64,000 bases of DNA, taken from assembly GCA_013397075.1 (NCBI GenBank), contig VWZS01003730.1, positions 941,514-1,005,513 on the forward strand, read 5' to 3'. Source of the stretch: Rhabdornis inornatus. Its lineage: Eukaryota; Chordata; Aves; Passeriformes; Rhabdornithidae. Both the position numbers and the translations under genes were made by a program. Below the pieces are notes generated by a model. The model was not told the DNA's origin. It searched no databases and was given only the letters and a program-made list of their open reading frames with translations. Positions 38,215 through 49,975 of the stretch are shown here, piece after piece; positions within the stretch are counted from its first letter, which is position 1; every line of letters begins with the position of its first letter.

Positions 38215-38659
38215 CACAATTGGTGTCTCCTGGAATGGCAGAGCTCGTGTCAGGCTTGTTTGGAGTGGGATCCATCCATAAATGGTGAGATAAGAAGAGC
38301 TGAAAGGGTTTATTCCCCTCCACCAGCTCTGATCCGTGATTTTGCCACAGTGCCAGGGCCATGAGGGGCCTCAAGTCCCAGGGATTTGTGTCTGCCCCTA
38401 TTTAAAGTGATGCTTTTGCTCTGTTTAATTTAAGAGTTAAATGGTGACTAAATCAAATTCCACAATTGGTGTCTCCTGGAATGGCAGAGCTCGTGTCAGG
38501 CTTGTTTGGAGTGGGATCCATCCATAAATGGTGAGATAAGAAGAGCTGAAAGGGTTTATTCCCCTCCACCAGCTCTGATCCGTGATTTTGCCACAGTGCC
38601 AGGGCCATGAGGGGCCTCAAGTCCCAGGGATTTGTGTCTGCCCCTATTTAAAGTGATGC
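38215..38659 (+). repeat. Exact 199-bp direct duplication, 246-bp period
   Basis: The segment 38215-38413 reappears at 38461-38659 with no difference found on base-by-base comparison. The copies are separated by 47 bp of single-copy sequence (38414-38460). Both begin CACAATTGGTGTCTCC and end TTTAAAGTGATGC. It is not a known repeat family. Perfect identity implies either a very recent tandem duplication or an assembly artefact. Confidence 0.95.
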
Positions 38660-38844
38660 GGGTTCTGTGTTTGCTTGAATTTATCAAGTTCCAAGGGGTT
38701 GGATTTAAAAGCATCTTTGGAGTAACCAGATTTCTGCAGTGTTTTGGGCACTTCTGGCCTCAGCTGGCTGCAAGCAAGGATCACACAGGGATGATGTTGC
38801 ATTATCACCCTCCAGACCATCCCAATTCTTGTGTAATAAAGCAA

Positions 38845-39090
38845 AGCACAGAATAATGGAATGGTTTGGGTGGGAAAGGACTTTAAAGATTATCCAGTTC
38901 CAACCCCAACACCTTCCACTGTCCCAGGCTGCTCCCAGCCCCAATGTCCAGCCTGGCCTTGGACACTTCCAGGGATCCAGGGGCAGCCACAGCTTCTCTG
39001 GAAAATCTGTGCCAGCACCTCTCTACCCTCACAGGGAACAATTTCATCTCAATATTCAATCTAAACCTTCCCTCTCTCAGTTTAAAGCCA
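38845..39090 (-). mobile_element. CR1 LINE 3' region fragment
   Basis: Contains AATAATGGAATGGTTTGGGT, AACACCTTCCACTGTCCCAG, GGCCTTGGACACTTCCAGGG, CACAGGGAACAATTTCATCT and CAATCTAAACCTTCCCTC. Minus orientation; the overall order matches the copies at 28690 and 44785. Confidence 0.93.
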
Positions 39091-40053
39091 GGTTTTTAAT
39101 ATTTAAGACTGAAGGATAAAAACTTAGGTGCTTCCATAAGCACATTTTCCAAGTCATGGCAAATATTAAAAGACTTTAATGGGTTAAAACTCCCTTCTCC
39201 TGGGTCAAGGCTGCATCCAAAATATTGAATGGACTGTCTTGAATGTGGCAGGAACTTCATGGAGCAGAAACATGCCTGGTTTTTAAAGAATCATCTTAAA
39301 TACCTTTAGTACAGCTTAGTTAAGTGCTGTTCAGGGAGCCACTGGACATTTAATGGAGCAATGAAAAGAGTCTGATAAGACTGGACAAAATAATCAGGGA
39401 GCTCAGAGTCAAAAATTCTGTTTCCAAATCAAAGCAATGATGCCTTTCATTATAAAAATGAGGTGTTTTGTTAATTGCCTTATGTTAAAATATTGTAATT
39501 CTACATTTTGCAGAACCCTGAAGAAGGACACAAGGGAAGGTTCTCTGCTGTACACCTCAAATGTTAATAAACTGCAGGTCTCCCAGTGGTTTATGTCTTG
39601 AAAATTAAGCCTTTAACATGTGTTTGAAGAGTCAAACTTCAGCTGTTTCAGTTAATTAGAAGGCTTAAAAATTGCAGCTTAATGAATTCAGTGCTTGTTT
39701 ATGTTAAACTGTCAAGGAGTTAAGCAAGGAAAAAGTGTGATTTGGGGAACATCTGATTGCAGCCCATGTGGAGTTCCATATGTCAGAGAAGCTGGAAAGC
39801 ATTTTATTGAGCCATTGTCTAGAATGTGAATTAATTCCCTACTACTTCATAAAAGACTTCTTAGTAGGGTTGACAAAGGATTTATCATAATTATTGCTCT
39901 GGCCTGGATCATGATTATAAATGATACTTGCATGGATTTTGTTTATAAAATTCCCAGTTTGCAATTAAAACAAGCTGCAATTTGCTCTTTCCCTGCCTTC
40001 TTCTCAGCAGCTGAGCTGAAAATCTACCATTTGTTTTCAAAATTAATACCTGT
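39091..40053. other. Intergenic AT-rich, repeat-free sequence
   Basis: No gene was recognised. The stretch 39300-39960 is AT-rich and free of recognised repeats. It includes a small stem (CCCTACTA at 39837-39844 pairing with TAGTAGGG at 39862-39869). It is a candidate conserved noncoding region, unproven. Confidence 0.45.
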
Positions 40054-40109
40054 CAAACATTTCTTTTGGCCCTACAGGGCCAGGAAAAGGGAAAAAGAAG
40101 AAATGTTTG
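40054..40109. repeat. Quasi-palindrome with GGCCCT-AC-AGGGCC core
   Basis: The left arm (40054-40073) begins CAAACATTTC and ends GGCCCT. The right arm (40076-40109) begins AGGGCC and ends GAAATGTTTG. Outer and inner parts pair exactly; the right arm carries about 14 extra purines, which would form a bulge. The right arm also looks like the start of a coding exon (a CCTACAG acceptor-like site and an open frame to a TGA at 40157-40159). Confidence 0.8.
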
Positions 40110-40414
40110 AAAGATTTGAACAGAAGAGGATTGGTACCGAGCTGGTGGAGGATAAATGATGCTTCATATTTGTTGGGACAAAAGCTGCAACCACTTTTCT
40201 TTTTTTCGTTGCAGCAGAGCCAAATCAAACACCCTTAATTATGTCAAGCAGTTGTTTGATTTTAATGAAATCACTTTGGAGGTTCCTGAACTTGGTTTTT
40301 CTCTAAATTATCACCGAGTTTGGATGAGCTTTGGGGGCAGGTGTGCAGGAAAGGGATGTGTTCAATGAATGGTGTTCCCTGTGCTCCTCCAGGCAGAGGT
40401 TGGATGAGTTTCCA

Positions 40415-40910
40415 GTCAAGGAACTGAAAGAGCATCCAAGGATTGACCTGGGCAAGTGTTTGGGATGTAAAAGAAACCTCTGAGGCAACAGAGATGAAAA
40501 GGAGGAAAAGCAGAGGACTTGAGGTGTCCCAGACTGAATTACCTGGGCAGGATAATTATTGGAGCACACAGGGTGAGGGATTTAAGGGATTTACACCTCT
40601 GGAATGAGAGGAGCAGAGGACACACCTCATCCTGGGCTGGCCCTTATTTCCAGGCTCTATAAATGCCAAATTTCTGGCAGTGGTGATGTCCCCAAGGTGT
40701 GAGAGCCATCTCCCCCTTCTCATTGCACCCTTAATTCTCCTGATTTATTCCCAAGCTGCCTTTGCTCCTGCTGGAGTTCAGCATTTCCCACAGGAACCAC
40801 TCCAGGACAGCAGATCACACTCAGTCCTCATCCTCCAATGTCTGTGTGGCCATTCCAGATTCCTCACCTTGGCCAGGTCAGTCCTGGGATGCTCTTTCAG
40901 TTCCTTGAGC
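40415..40910. repeat. Fold-back pair of about 38-bp inverted repeats
   Basis: The left arm 40415-40452 (GTCAAGGAACTGAAAGAGCA onward) matches the reverse complement of the right arm 40873-40910 with about three or four mismatches. The arms enclose about 420 bp of otherwise unique sequence. No transposase, no clear target-site duplication and no known repeat family were seen. It could be a short non-autonomous element or an inverted duplication. Confidence 0.8.
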
Positions 40911-42774
40911 ATCCTTCAGGACGGGTGAGGAGTGGCTGATTTCAGATGGAATGGATCCACGGCTTTAACTTTACAACATCTCTATTATTCAAGGAGTCTA
41001 TCTCATAAATATGAAAAACTACTCAAAGAGGATATTCCAAGTCCACTGAAATATTCAATAGCAAAATAACAGACCTGAGTGAGGCTGAAAACAAATTTGT
41101 CATAAAATTAGATCCAAAGAATCATTTTGAACACTAAAAAAATACCTTTCAGCTCAGAATTTCAAGCTCTTAAATGTGTCTGATAATTTTAAGTCCTGCT
41201 TGATACCACCTTAGAGTTTGCAAGGAGAGCCGCAGGCATCCTGGACTTTGTGAGTGCTGCAAGAATAAACAACTCTGCAGACATAAGCAGGCCTACAAGT
41301 CACTTGTGTCACTTGTGGTTTTCCATAAAATCATGGCCCATTCCTTTGGAAATTTTGTTTTAAATGCTGTTGCAAATATCAGTGGTACCAAGTAAGCCCA
41401 AAATCAATAGATGGCCCATTAAACATCATAACTGCCTATGGAAAAGCTTTTCCTCTCCCAGCAAATCAAATTCCATTTTCCATTCACAAAATCTGTGTGT
41501 TGTTTTTTGAAGTTGCCTGTGCTGGATGGTGTTCAAACATCAATACATTTTTATCACAGGTTTTGGGGTAGGATTTTTTTTTTTTTAAACATCTGAAAGT
41601 TAAAAGCCTAATGGGATCGCTGCACAGAGAGGGAATGGTTCCCAGGGAGGAAGTAATATATGATAAAAAGAAGGGTGTTTGATTTCAAAGACTTCTCACA
41701 GAAAGTTTCAGAAAGCCATGAATAGAAAACACTTACACTAATACTGCCAGCCTACATTATGTATATCAAATAAAAATAGGGAAAAAAGGTTCGTTTTTAG
41801 CTCTTGGGGGAAATTAAAATAACATTCTTGTACAGGGGAATATGCAATCGAAATGAAGGCTTTGTTTATGTTTCATACAAGGCAGGGAAAGGATTTTTGA
41901 ATTTGCTGGAGCAAATCAAGCTGGATGCATTTCAATGCCCGAGACTGACCATTGCAGTGATCCTTGTGCTGGCCTTTATCCTGGTGCTGGAATTATTCCT
42001 GAGGAATTCCTGAGTGGAATCAGGCCCCACACTGATTGCACTGATGGCCATCACCAGGGCATCAGACTAAACTCAGACATGAACTAACCCCCTTTTCATA
42101 ATCTCAAATGAGCTTCATTTCTTCTCACTCCTTCTTTTCCTTGTTTGATGTGAAGTTTTCCAGAGTGTTTTTCCTTGGTTGGGTTCCTAATTTTTTTCCC
42201 TGGAGACAGGATTACATCCATCATCCTGAGAACATTTCGTGTCAGTTCCCTGTCTCAGTTCCATAAATACATGTGAGTTCATAAACCTTTCCAAAGGCCA
42301 AGTTTTCTCTGAAAAGAAGAAAAATTTTTACCACTTGATGAAAGTGAAAAACAAGAGCTGTTTGCATGTGCCATGTGAGGTTTATGGGAGCTTTAGGCAG
42401 CTACTGGAACCCCTGGAAATGTAAAATGGAGCTCTTGGTGTTGTTCCTGCTTGATGGTCCAAGCAGCAACACTTGGACCTTCTGAACATCAAAGATTTCA
42501 TCTCTGTGGAAACATCCCACGAGGAAAATCCACTTCTGCATTCAACCAGCAGAAGTTGTGCAAACCCTGGCCCAGACTGGGATGTGAGCTTGCAGAGAAG
42601 CTTTAAATCTCACTTCTTTAACTATTTTTTTTACATGTATTTATTTCTCTTTTCCCTTTCTCAGCCTTGCTGCTGAGCAAGTCTGGCTCAGCCAGTGCTG
42701 TGTTTGCTCCCAAGCCAAACCCCACCGGGAGGTTTTCCTCCCCCAGGACATGTGGGATGCTCAGCTGTGCTGAG
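40911..42774. other. Intergenic, nothing recognised
   Basis: Unique, AT-rich sequence. An open frame at 41804-42013 ending in a hydrophobic stretch has no ATG (it opens with TTG) and is not called. A poly(T) of about 12 lies near 41575. Confidence 0.55.
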
Positions 42775-42932
42775 TCCAGAGAAGTGGTGGAGCCACCATC
42801 CCTGGAAATGTCCAAAAAACATGTGGATACATATGGATATGGCCCTTGAGGACACAAGTTAGTGGTGGTGCTGAGCTGAGGGCTGGATTTGGGGATTTTT
42901 AGAGGTCTTTCCCAACCTCAATGATTCTTCTG
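42775..42932 (+). mobile_element. CR1 LINE 3' end fragment
   Basis: Contains GTGGTGGAGCCACCATCCCT, GGAAATGTCC, a diverged middle with a short GGATA-type duplication, and the tail AGGTCTTTCCCAACCTCAAT then GATTCTTCTGA. Plus orientation. Confidence 0.85.
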
Positions 42933-43669
42933 AGCAGCATCAGCCACCATAGGCATACAAGGAAGAAAGGAAAGGTGTGGTTGCATTCCAGAAATCAGGA
43001 TTTATCCCTCATTCCATTGGATGTGGCAGGACAGTCATTTCAGAGCATCCCACAGGCACACCCTACCAAAGTGAATTAAATATGTGAATTTAAATACTGA
43101 ATTAAAATATGTGAGATTGCCTTCCTCCACCGATTTGCTGCTAACAATGTTTGGCTGGTATTTATTTGTTGGAGTGTTTGAAGAGGGACTTTTATCCACG
43201 TGAATATGGGTATTCATCATGTAAATGAATGTATTTATTCTGTAAAGGCTCACCCTGTCTCTGCTACAGTTACTTGATAGGAATGTGACAAGAGGAAATT
43301 GAATATAAAGTCTACTGGACAGCCAATAAATCAGGCTTATATCTTTCTCTCTACCTCAGACAGGAAGGAACCCAGCTATTTTTAAATCTCTGGTCCATAG
43401 AACCAGCCAGAGCTGGTTCTCCTGTTAAAAAATGGGGGGAAAAAAAACAGAAAAGAAAAATTAGCAAAATTTGAAAAGTCCTATAATTTGTTTACCTGGC
43501 CATGTAGCTCTGAGGGCATTGCCTCCCCTTCCCAGGAGTGCACAACATCCCAGCCAAAACCCACTCAAGGACCAATGTCAGACTCAACACAGGGCACATT
43601 CATCAGCCCCAGCCAAGGGCTGGGTAAAACAGAGAGCAAGAAAAACAGTGTTCAGCAGGGAGAGCACTG
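42933..43669. other. Intergenic, nothing recognised
   Basis: Unique, AT-rich sequence leading into the 72/77-bp minisatellite. No gene was recognised. Confidence 0.6.
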
Positions 43670-44205
43670 GTCACGATCCTGGAGCCACCCTGTCCAGATG
43701 TGACACATCCTGTGTGCCAGGCTGGGCTTTCAAAAGCCATTTCTGCAGCCCTGGAGCCACCCTGTCCAGATGTGACAGGTCCTGTGTGCCAAGCAGGGCT
43801 TCCAAGAGCCATTTCTGCAGCCTGATCCTGGAGCCACCCTGTCCAGATGTGGCAGGTCCTGGGTGCCAGGCTGGGCTTTCAAAAGCCATTTCTGCAGCCC
43901 TGGAGCCACCCTGTCCAGATGTGACAGATCCTGTGTGCCAAGCAGGGCTTCCAAGAGCCATTTCTGCAGCCCAATCTTGGAGCCACCCTGTCCAGATGTG
44001 TCACATCCTGTGTGCCAAGCAGGGCTTCCAAGAGCCATTTCTGCAGCCTGATCCTGGAGCCACCCTGTCCAGATGTGACAGGTCCTGTGTGCCAAGCAGG
44101 GCTTCCAAGAGCCATTTCTGCAGCCTGATCCTGGAGCCACCCTGTCCAGATGTGGCAGGGCCTGGGTGCCAGGCTGGGCTTTCTAAAGCCATTTCTGCAG
44201 CCCCG
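43670..44205 (+). repeat. Minisatellite, 72/77-bp units, about seven copies
   Basis: Units contain CTGGAGCCACCCTGTCCAGA, then TGTGACAGGTCCTGTGTGCC, then a variable segment and CCATTTCTGCAG. TTCTGCAG recurs at 43741, 43813, 43890, 43962, 44039, 44116 and 44193, giving steps of 72, 77, 72, 77, 77 and 77 bp; the extra five bases are TGATC-like at the unit junction. Two variants occur: A (CAGGCTGGGCTTTC) and B (CAAGCAGGGCTTCC), in the order A B A B B B A. Long open frames on both strands through it are repeat-driven. Confidence 0.95.
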
Positions 44206-44784
44206 AGTGTTTCAGTGGAGCCGGTTACTCACACATGACCTCGCCAGGGCTGCCAGGGAGGAGGGATTCATTCCAAGCAATCCCCCAGTGTGAATCTTTG
44301 CTGATTAACCTTTCCATTTGTCTTCCTTTAACAAGCAAGTTACTGCTGATGAGGAGATGAGGGATTCTTAAATTTCCTAGAACTAAATTAACTATTCCTA
44401 CTCGATTCGCTCTGGCTGAACTTAGATTATATTGCCCTCAAGGCTGCTAATTTGAAAAATGCTGTTGGATATTTTTTTTTTGGTAGGTTATTTTTTTTTC
44501 AGTGTTCCTGATAGGGATCCAAGTGCTAATAAGGAGTTAAGTTACATTTCTTGGTAAGATTTCTTAATTGCCCACGTTGGCTGAAACTTGAACAGTTCAG
44601 AGATTCTGTTGATTGTGTCAGCCTGAATATTATTACATGGAAATCCCTTCAGGATAACTGCAGCTTTTGTTGTATCCATTGCATCATCTTCCTAATGTTG
44701 TTCAAACCCAGTGCTATAATAATTTTGTGGATTGGAAGGAAAATAAGTGTTTCCATAAAGCTGTGCCTCTCCAGTAGGGGCTGC
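44206..44784. other. Intergenic, nothing recognised
   Basis: Unique AT-rich sequence between the minisatellite and the CR1 pair. Confidence 0.6.
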
Positions 44785-45020
44785 ACAGTCTCAGAATCAT
44801 GGAATGGGCTGGGTTGGAAGGACCTTAAAGCTCATCCAGTGTACCCAAGTCCCATGGCAGGGACACCTTCCACTGACCCAGGTTGCTCCAAGCCCTCTCC
44901 AGCCTGGCCTTGGATGATTCCAGGGATCCAGGGGCAGCCACAGCTGCTCTGGGTACCCTGTGCCCATGCCAGGACCTCCCCACCCTCACAGGAAAGGATT
45001 TATTCCCAATATCCCATCTA
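44785..45020 (-). mobile_element. CR1 LINE 3' region fragment (left of an inverted pair)
   Basis: Contains GAATCATGGAATGGGCTGGG, GACACCTTCCACTGACCCAG, GATTCCAGGGATCCAGGGGC and CAGGAAAGGATTTATTCCCA. Minus orientation, facing head to head with the copy at 45255. Confidence 0.94.
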
Positions 45021-45254
45021 GCAAAATGGGCTTCGGCCCTATTTGCTCTATCACCTGGATGAAGCTTCACAATATTTTCAAGGAAATATCTCCCACTATG
45101 TAATTAGCCACACAGACAGCTCCAATATTTTAGGACAGTGTGGGAGAATTTCCTGCATCCATGAGCTCGGCACCAAGGGGCTCAAGATTAACATGGGGCT
45201 CTCTGATTTCTCTGTGCAACAACACCAATGATATTCAGAATTAAAGAGGGGAAA
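45021..45254. other. Spacer between two head-to-head CR1 copies
   Basis: About 230 bp of unique sequence. This would form the loop if the flanking inverted CR1 copies paired in RNA. Confidence 0.6.
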
Positions 45255-45482
45255 TTTTAGTCAGATGTCTGGAAGAAAATATTTCCCTGTGAGGGTGGGG
45301 AGGCACAGGGTGCCCAGAGCAGCTGTGGCTGCCCCTGGATCCCTGGAAGTGTCCAAGGCCAGGCTGGACACTGGGGCTTGGAGCAGCCTGGGACAGTGGA
45401 AGGTGTCCTGGCCATGGCAGGGGTGGGATGAGATGAGCTTTAAGGTCCCTTCCAACTGAGCCATTCCGTGATGATTCTACGA
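45255..45482 (+). mobile_element. CR1 LINE 3' end fragment (right of an inverted pair)
   Basis: Contains GAAAATATTTCCCTGTGAGG, GGTGCCCAGAGCAGCTGTGG, GTGTCCAAGGCCAGGCTGGA and TTTAAGGTCCCTTCCAACTG, ending near GTGATGATTCTACGA. Plus orientation; it closely matches the reverse complement of 44785-45020. Confidence 0.94.
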
Positions 45483-48400
45483 GAGGATTTCCACAACAAG
45501 CAGCAGCACTGGGACCCATCCCCAGATGCTCATCCCAAGCCAAGGCAGGGGATCAGCCAGGACACCGGGTCAGCCCCATCCCCAGGGCTGCAGTGCCTGC
45601 CACGGCCATCAGAGCTCCTTTAAAACACTCCTTCCCTACACATGCCCCCAAAAAAACCCCTGCCTTCAGACAGCTCATCCTTTACCCCAGTCACCAGCAG
45701 CTCCAGAGGCCATTTGTTCCCTTTGAAAAATGGGGTCTCTGAAGGGACAATATTCTCCCTAAGCCGCAGCTCTCAGTGTCTCATTTATCAGCTCATTAAG
45801 AGCACGGTGGGGCTGATGCAGAAGATAAGACACATCAAGCAGCAGCCCCTGACAGGAGCAGGAGAAGCCCTGGCCAGGCTGATCGGACTCAGCTGGACTT
45901 TCCTCCCCATCCCCAGCTCCTCCAGCAATTCCCACCTCTCTCTCATTTTCCGGGTCGCTTTTAGGCGACTCTCACTGCAATGAGACTTCTCGTTTTGTTT
46001 TTATTCTCTTTTCAGGAAATGCATCATTTTCTTCCTCGCTTGTCAGAATTGGTGCAGTCTCTCTGTGTCCCTGCAAATCCAAATCCTCGCTCCACCAAGG
46101 AAATGTGTTTCTCGTTTTCCAGTGTCAGATTCTCAGAAGTAATTTCTGTATAAACTTTCCACCCTTCTTCTCCTGCTGTTTTCTGTCTTGTGTTCAAAAG
46201 GCCTTAAAAGAGTGTCAATTTTCTGTTCCCTTCTGTGGCACAACAATCGTTTTAGCAAATCTCATAAACATCTCTGCTGAAAATGCAAATATAATCCACT
46301 GCTGCTGCCTGAATATTTCTTTCTTGTTGGGTTACAATCCACAAAGCCTCCAAGATCAAAGTAAATATTAAAAATATACAATGGATAAAAATTCTTATTT
46401 ATTTTCTATTTACATGTGCTTGGTTATTGTCAGTGTTTCCTAAACCAAGGATGAATGGCACAAACCTGATGTTGAATGGAGATTTTACAGGTACCAAATG
46501 TGAGTTAATAATGTATTTAAGGGTCTCAGGAGTTTTGTTCCTATAATATTTGCTGGGTTTTCTCACAACTCCCCTTTGAGATGAAAATCACAAGAACAGG
46601 AATGGTTTTGTCACTTGATTAACAAAATTTTCAGCTTTCTAAACTCTGCTACCAACTGTGGCTGTGGTTGGATCTTTTAATCTCCATGCCAATAATAAAC
46701 TTGGGACTTTGTCACTGCTGTGACAAGAATCAGGTTGGAAGTTTCAAAATGCGAAAATGCTCTTTTTTGTTTGTTTGTTTGTTCTGGTAAATTTGGGGTT
46801 AGAAAAAAAACTTTCCATGGGGAGGGAAAGAGAGTTGCTGGCTTTCCTCATTATCCAGGGCATTTCCCATCCATCGTCCTGCACTGGGACCTGGCAATTC
46901 CCAGCCCCCGCCCTCTCCTGCAGGTGATGCTGCCACGTGAGCGTCACCTCTGTGCGGCACAATTTGCTCTGAAAGTGCAGACAAGGCTCTTACAAAGTGA
47001 AAATTTCAGCTCAGAAACGGTTCCATGCCGACCCTTCAGCCTTCCTGCCGTCATCCTGGTTCCTGACTGAGGCAGGATCAGAGCTCACATCATGCCCAGC
47101 TTTGTTTCTCCTGGTTTATTCCTGCTGGTGGTGACTCTGGTTTATTCCCCCTGTCTCCTGGATATCTCTCTCTTTTCACATTAATTTTTCACTTCTTTGC
47201 ACTGTTCCTGGTTGGGTGGATGAGATCATGGGGCTGGCAGTGTTGTTTTTGGACAGCCTCTCACCTTATCAGATGGGAGCAGAGTATCCCCTCTACTTGA
47301 CAAAGCTGCACAGCCGGTGAATTCTGCCTTTTGTGGGAGCCCTGTTCCCAAAAACTCTGACAACTGAGCAGATTTGTGTGTTTGTTCATTGTCCTGAGCA
47401 TCTGTTTGGTGAGAAAACACGGTGCTGAGCCCCTCTGCCCAGGGCTGGGCTGGGCACTGATGAGTTTCCCTGCCCCAAGCCCCCTGGGAAGCAGCTCCAA
47501 CATATTTTGGGAGCCTGGGAAGTGGGGAAGGAAAGCAGCCAGCCCCAAGAGTGGCTGTGGTGTGACAGCACCTGCAGGGTGATGTTTTTCTGTCATCTGC
47601 TTGGCCATTCCCAACTGCTGTGAATTAGAGTCAGCCAGACAAACAAGGGGGAAGGGCTTTTATTTTTTTTTCCCCCATTTGGTCAGAATTGGAAATGTGA
47701 AGAAATCTTTTCCTGACTCTGAGGGTAATGCTGCTGTTCCCACATAAATGGGAGAAAATTGGAATACACCATACAACCCTGTGACTTCTCCAAACAAGGG
47801 TTTTCTAAAGAATGAGAATCAAATCATTTCCCCCTCCCTTTGCCTTAACAAAGATCACAACCCTCCAACTGGGGCAGGATTTCAACTTCCAGTGCAGCTC
47901 TCTGAAGGATGAAAGGGTCTAAAGCAAGTGATAATCTAATGTATTAGCACCAGGGCTGAGAAAACAGGGAGGAGAGAAGAAAGGGGAATGAAGGAGAAAA
48001 TAAAAGGTGGAAACCATAAAAAAAAAAAAATGTTCTTGTACTGAACTTCTCAAATCCTTGTGGCAGCAGGTCCCACCTTGATAGCTGAACTGAACTTGCA
48101 AGCCCACTTTTAAATGCCACAAGCTGACCTCTGGTTTGGGATCCCCAGAGGTCTCCAGGCAGAGGAACAGCCTTTAATATAACAAAAACCCTCAAATGTC
48201 TGTATCCTGATGAGTCAAAATGGCAAGAGCTGACGGTGACTTGATCCTGTGAATTTTATTCCAGTCAGCAAAGGAAACCTTTGTCAGATGAGAAGTTTTT
48301 GTGGTGTTTCTAAAGACAAACAAGCTCTGAGTTCACCTGACACTCAGGAGAGGCAAAGTTGATTTAGGAGGAACAAAATGTCTGGGGATGAGCCAGGAAA

Positions 48401-49974
48401 ACCCTTAATCACCTGCCTTCACCCAGCACCTCTGACTGGCATCCCACCAAAAGCATCCAACATTCAAAACATTCCCTTGTTTTTCTTTTGGTTTTTTTTT
48501 TCCGTTTTCAATTTCTTCACTTCTAAGTCCCAACCAAGATGAAAAAAGTCCAGAGCAGCGTCAGAGACAAGAGTTCAGTCTTCACCAGGAACAGGGGGAG
48601 AAGAAAATCAGAGCATATTTTCAAACCAGATAAACCAGTTCCCAATATTTATCTTCTGTGATGCACCAGTTTCATTTTTTTCTAAGTGAATGGCTCATTC
48701 TCTCTTCAAAACCCACTTGCCAGAAAGAAGATTGATTAAATCAAAGAAAGGAGGACATCCCCAGAGCCAGGATTTGATCAGCAGATGAACTGTCAGAAAC
48801 TGAGGAAGGTAGACGATAATTTCTAGTCAGAGCCAGTGAAAAAAAAGGGGAAAAAACAGGGAAAGTTTAAGGCAGGATTGACTCAAAAATCACCTGAAGT
48901 GGTTGATTGTGCCTGTGTGAAATCCCCCACCGCCATTTTCTGCACAATCTGCACCCTTTGAAGAAAAAAATTAAAACTTTCTCCGAAAGGTGGATGACTT
49001 GGTTTCCATGTCAGAGCCTGCAAAACGTGAATCCTACAGCACGTGGTGCAGGATCAGGGGACTCTGAGCTGATTGTTGCACCATGCTTAGACTGCAGCTC
49101 TGCTGGGCCAGGCTCTGACTGCAGAGGAGAGTGAGGGTACAGCTACTCCAGGTAGTAAATCTGTTAAAGCAGCACTCTTGCTCTTCCATGAGATAGCAGC
49201 CAAGGGAATCTGATTTCTTCTCTGCTGTGCTGTTGTCTCAAAGCATTTATAATCTTTAATAACCTTTTCCATTTGAGAATGGAGGAGGAGAGGTGGGCAC
49301 CGACCCTCCAGACTCCTCTGCCGCAAGCTCTGAGCACTCAGAAGCAGCACAACAAACAGAATAAAGGGGTTTATTCCCTCGGGTGATTCAGAGTGTGTGT
49401 GAGGAGAGAGGCATCACCTCTGAAAGTGAGGTCAGGGAGGCAGGAGAAGTCCTTGAGCCCAGCCCAGCATCTCCTGTGGGGTGGCTGGAGGGGAAGGGGG
49501 TGCAGGAGACCTGGCTCTCACCCTTTAAGTCAGAGGAGCAGCTCTGAGAGCTCCCTGCTGGGGTTCAAAAGGCTAAAGGGGCTGAATCCCAAGCTGATTT
49601 ATTTTCCCTCACTCCCAGAGGCACCAGAAGATCCCAAACCCAGCCGGTGCCGTGCGGGCTCTGTTCTACCCGGTGTCACCATCAGAGGGATCCTTTCGCC
49701 TGTCCCTGGAGGCTCGCCTGACATTTCTTTGGGAAATGAAGCAAACAAAGCCGTGCGAGTTGAGTGAAAGTGCAATTACACAAGGCTTTGAAGTGCCCTG
49801 CTAATCCTCTCCTCCCTGGGGACATGGGGCACAGCTCCGAGCGGTGACAGCCACGCAGCTTCACCCAAATGTTGGTGCTGGCTCAGAGCAAAGGTGATGG
49901 AGGAGCTGCTGCCTCAGGACAACCTGTGCACGTGGACAGAGAGTGGCCAAAAAGCCCTTTTCCAAAAAAAAAAA

Positions 49975-49975
49975 N
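49975..49975. other. Undetermined base (N) inside a poly(A) run
   Basis: The only ambiguous base in the window, within an A-rich run. It most likely marks homopolymer sequencing uncertainty rather than a biological feature. Confidence 0.99.

Noticed and set aside
41804..42013. Small membrane-like peptide with a hydrophobic C-terminal stretch
   Set aside because: The frame opens with TTG and contains no ATG. The hydrophobic run is short and isolated.
43471..44238. 255-codon plus-strand open frame and several minus-strand frames
   Set aside because: They run through the 72/77-bp minisatellite and encode the repeat in shifting frames. There are no gene signals.
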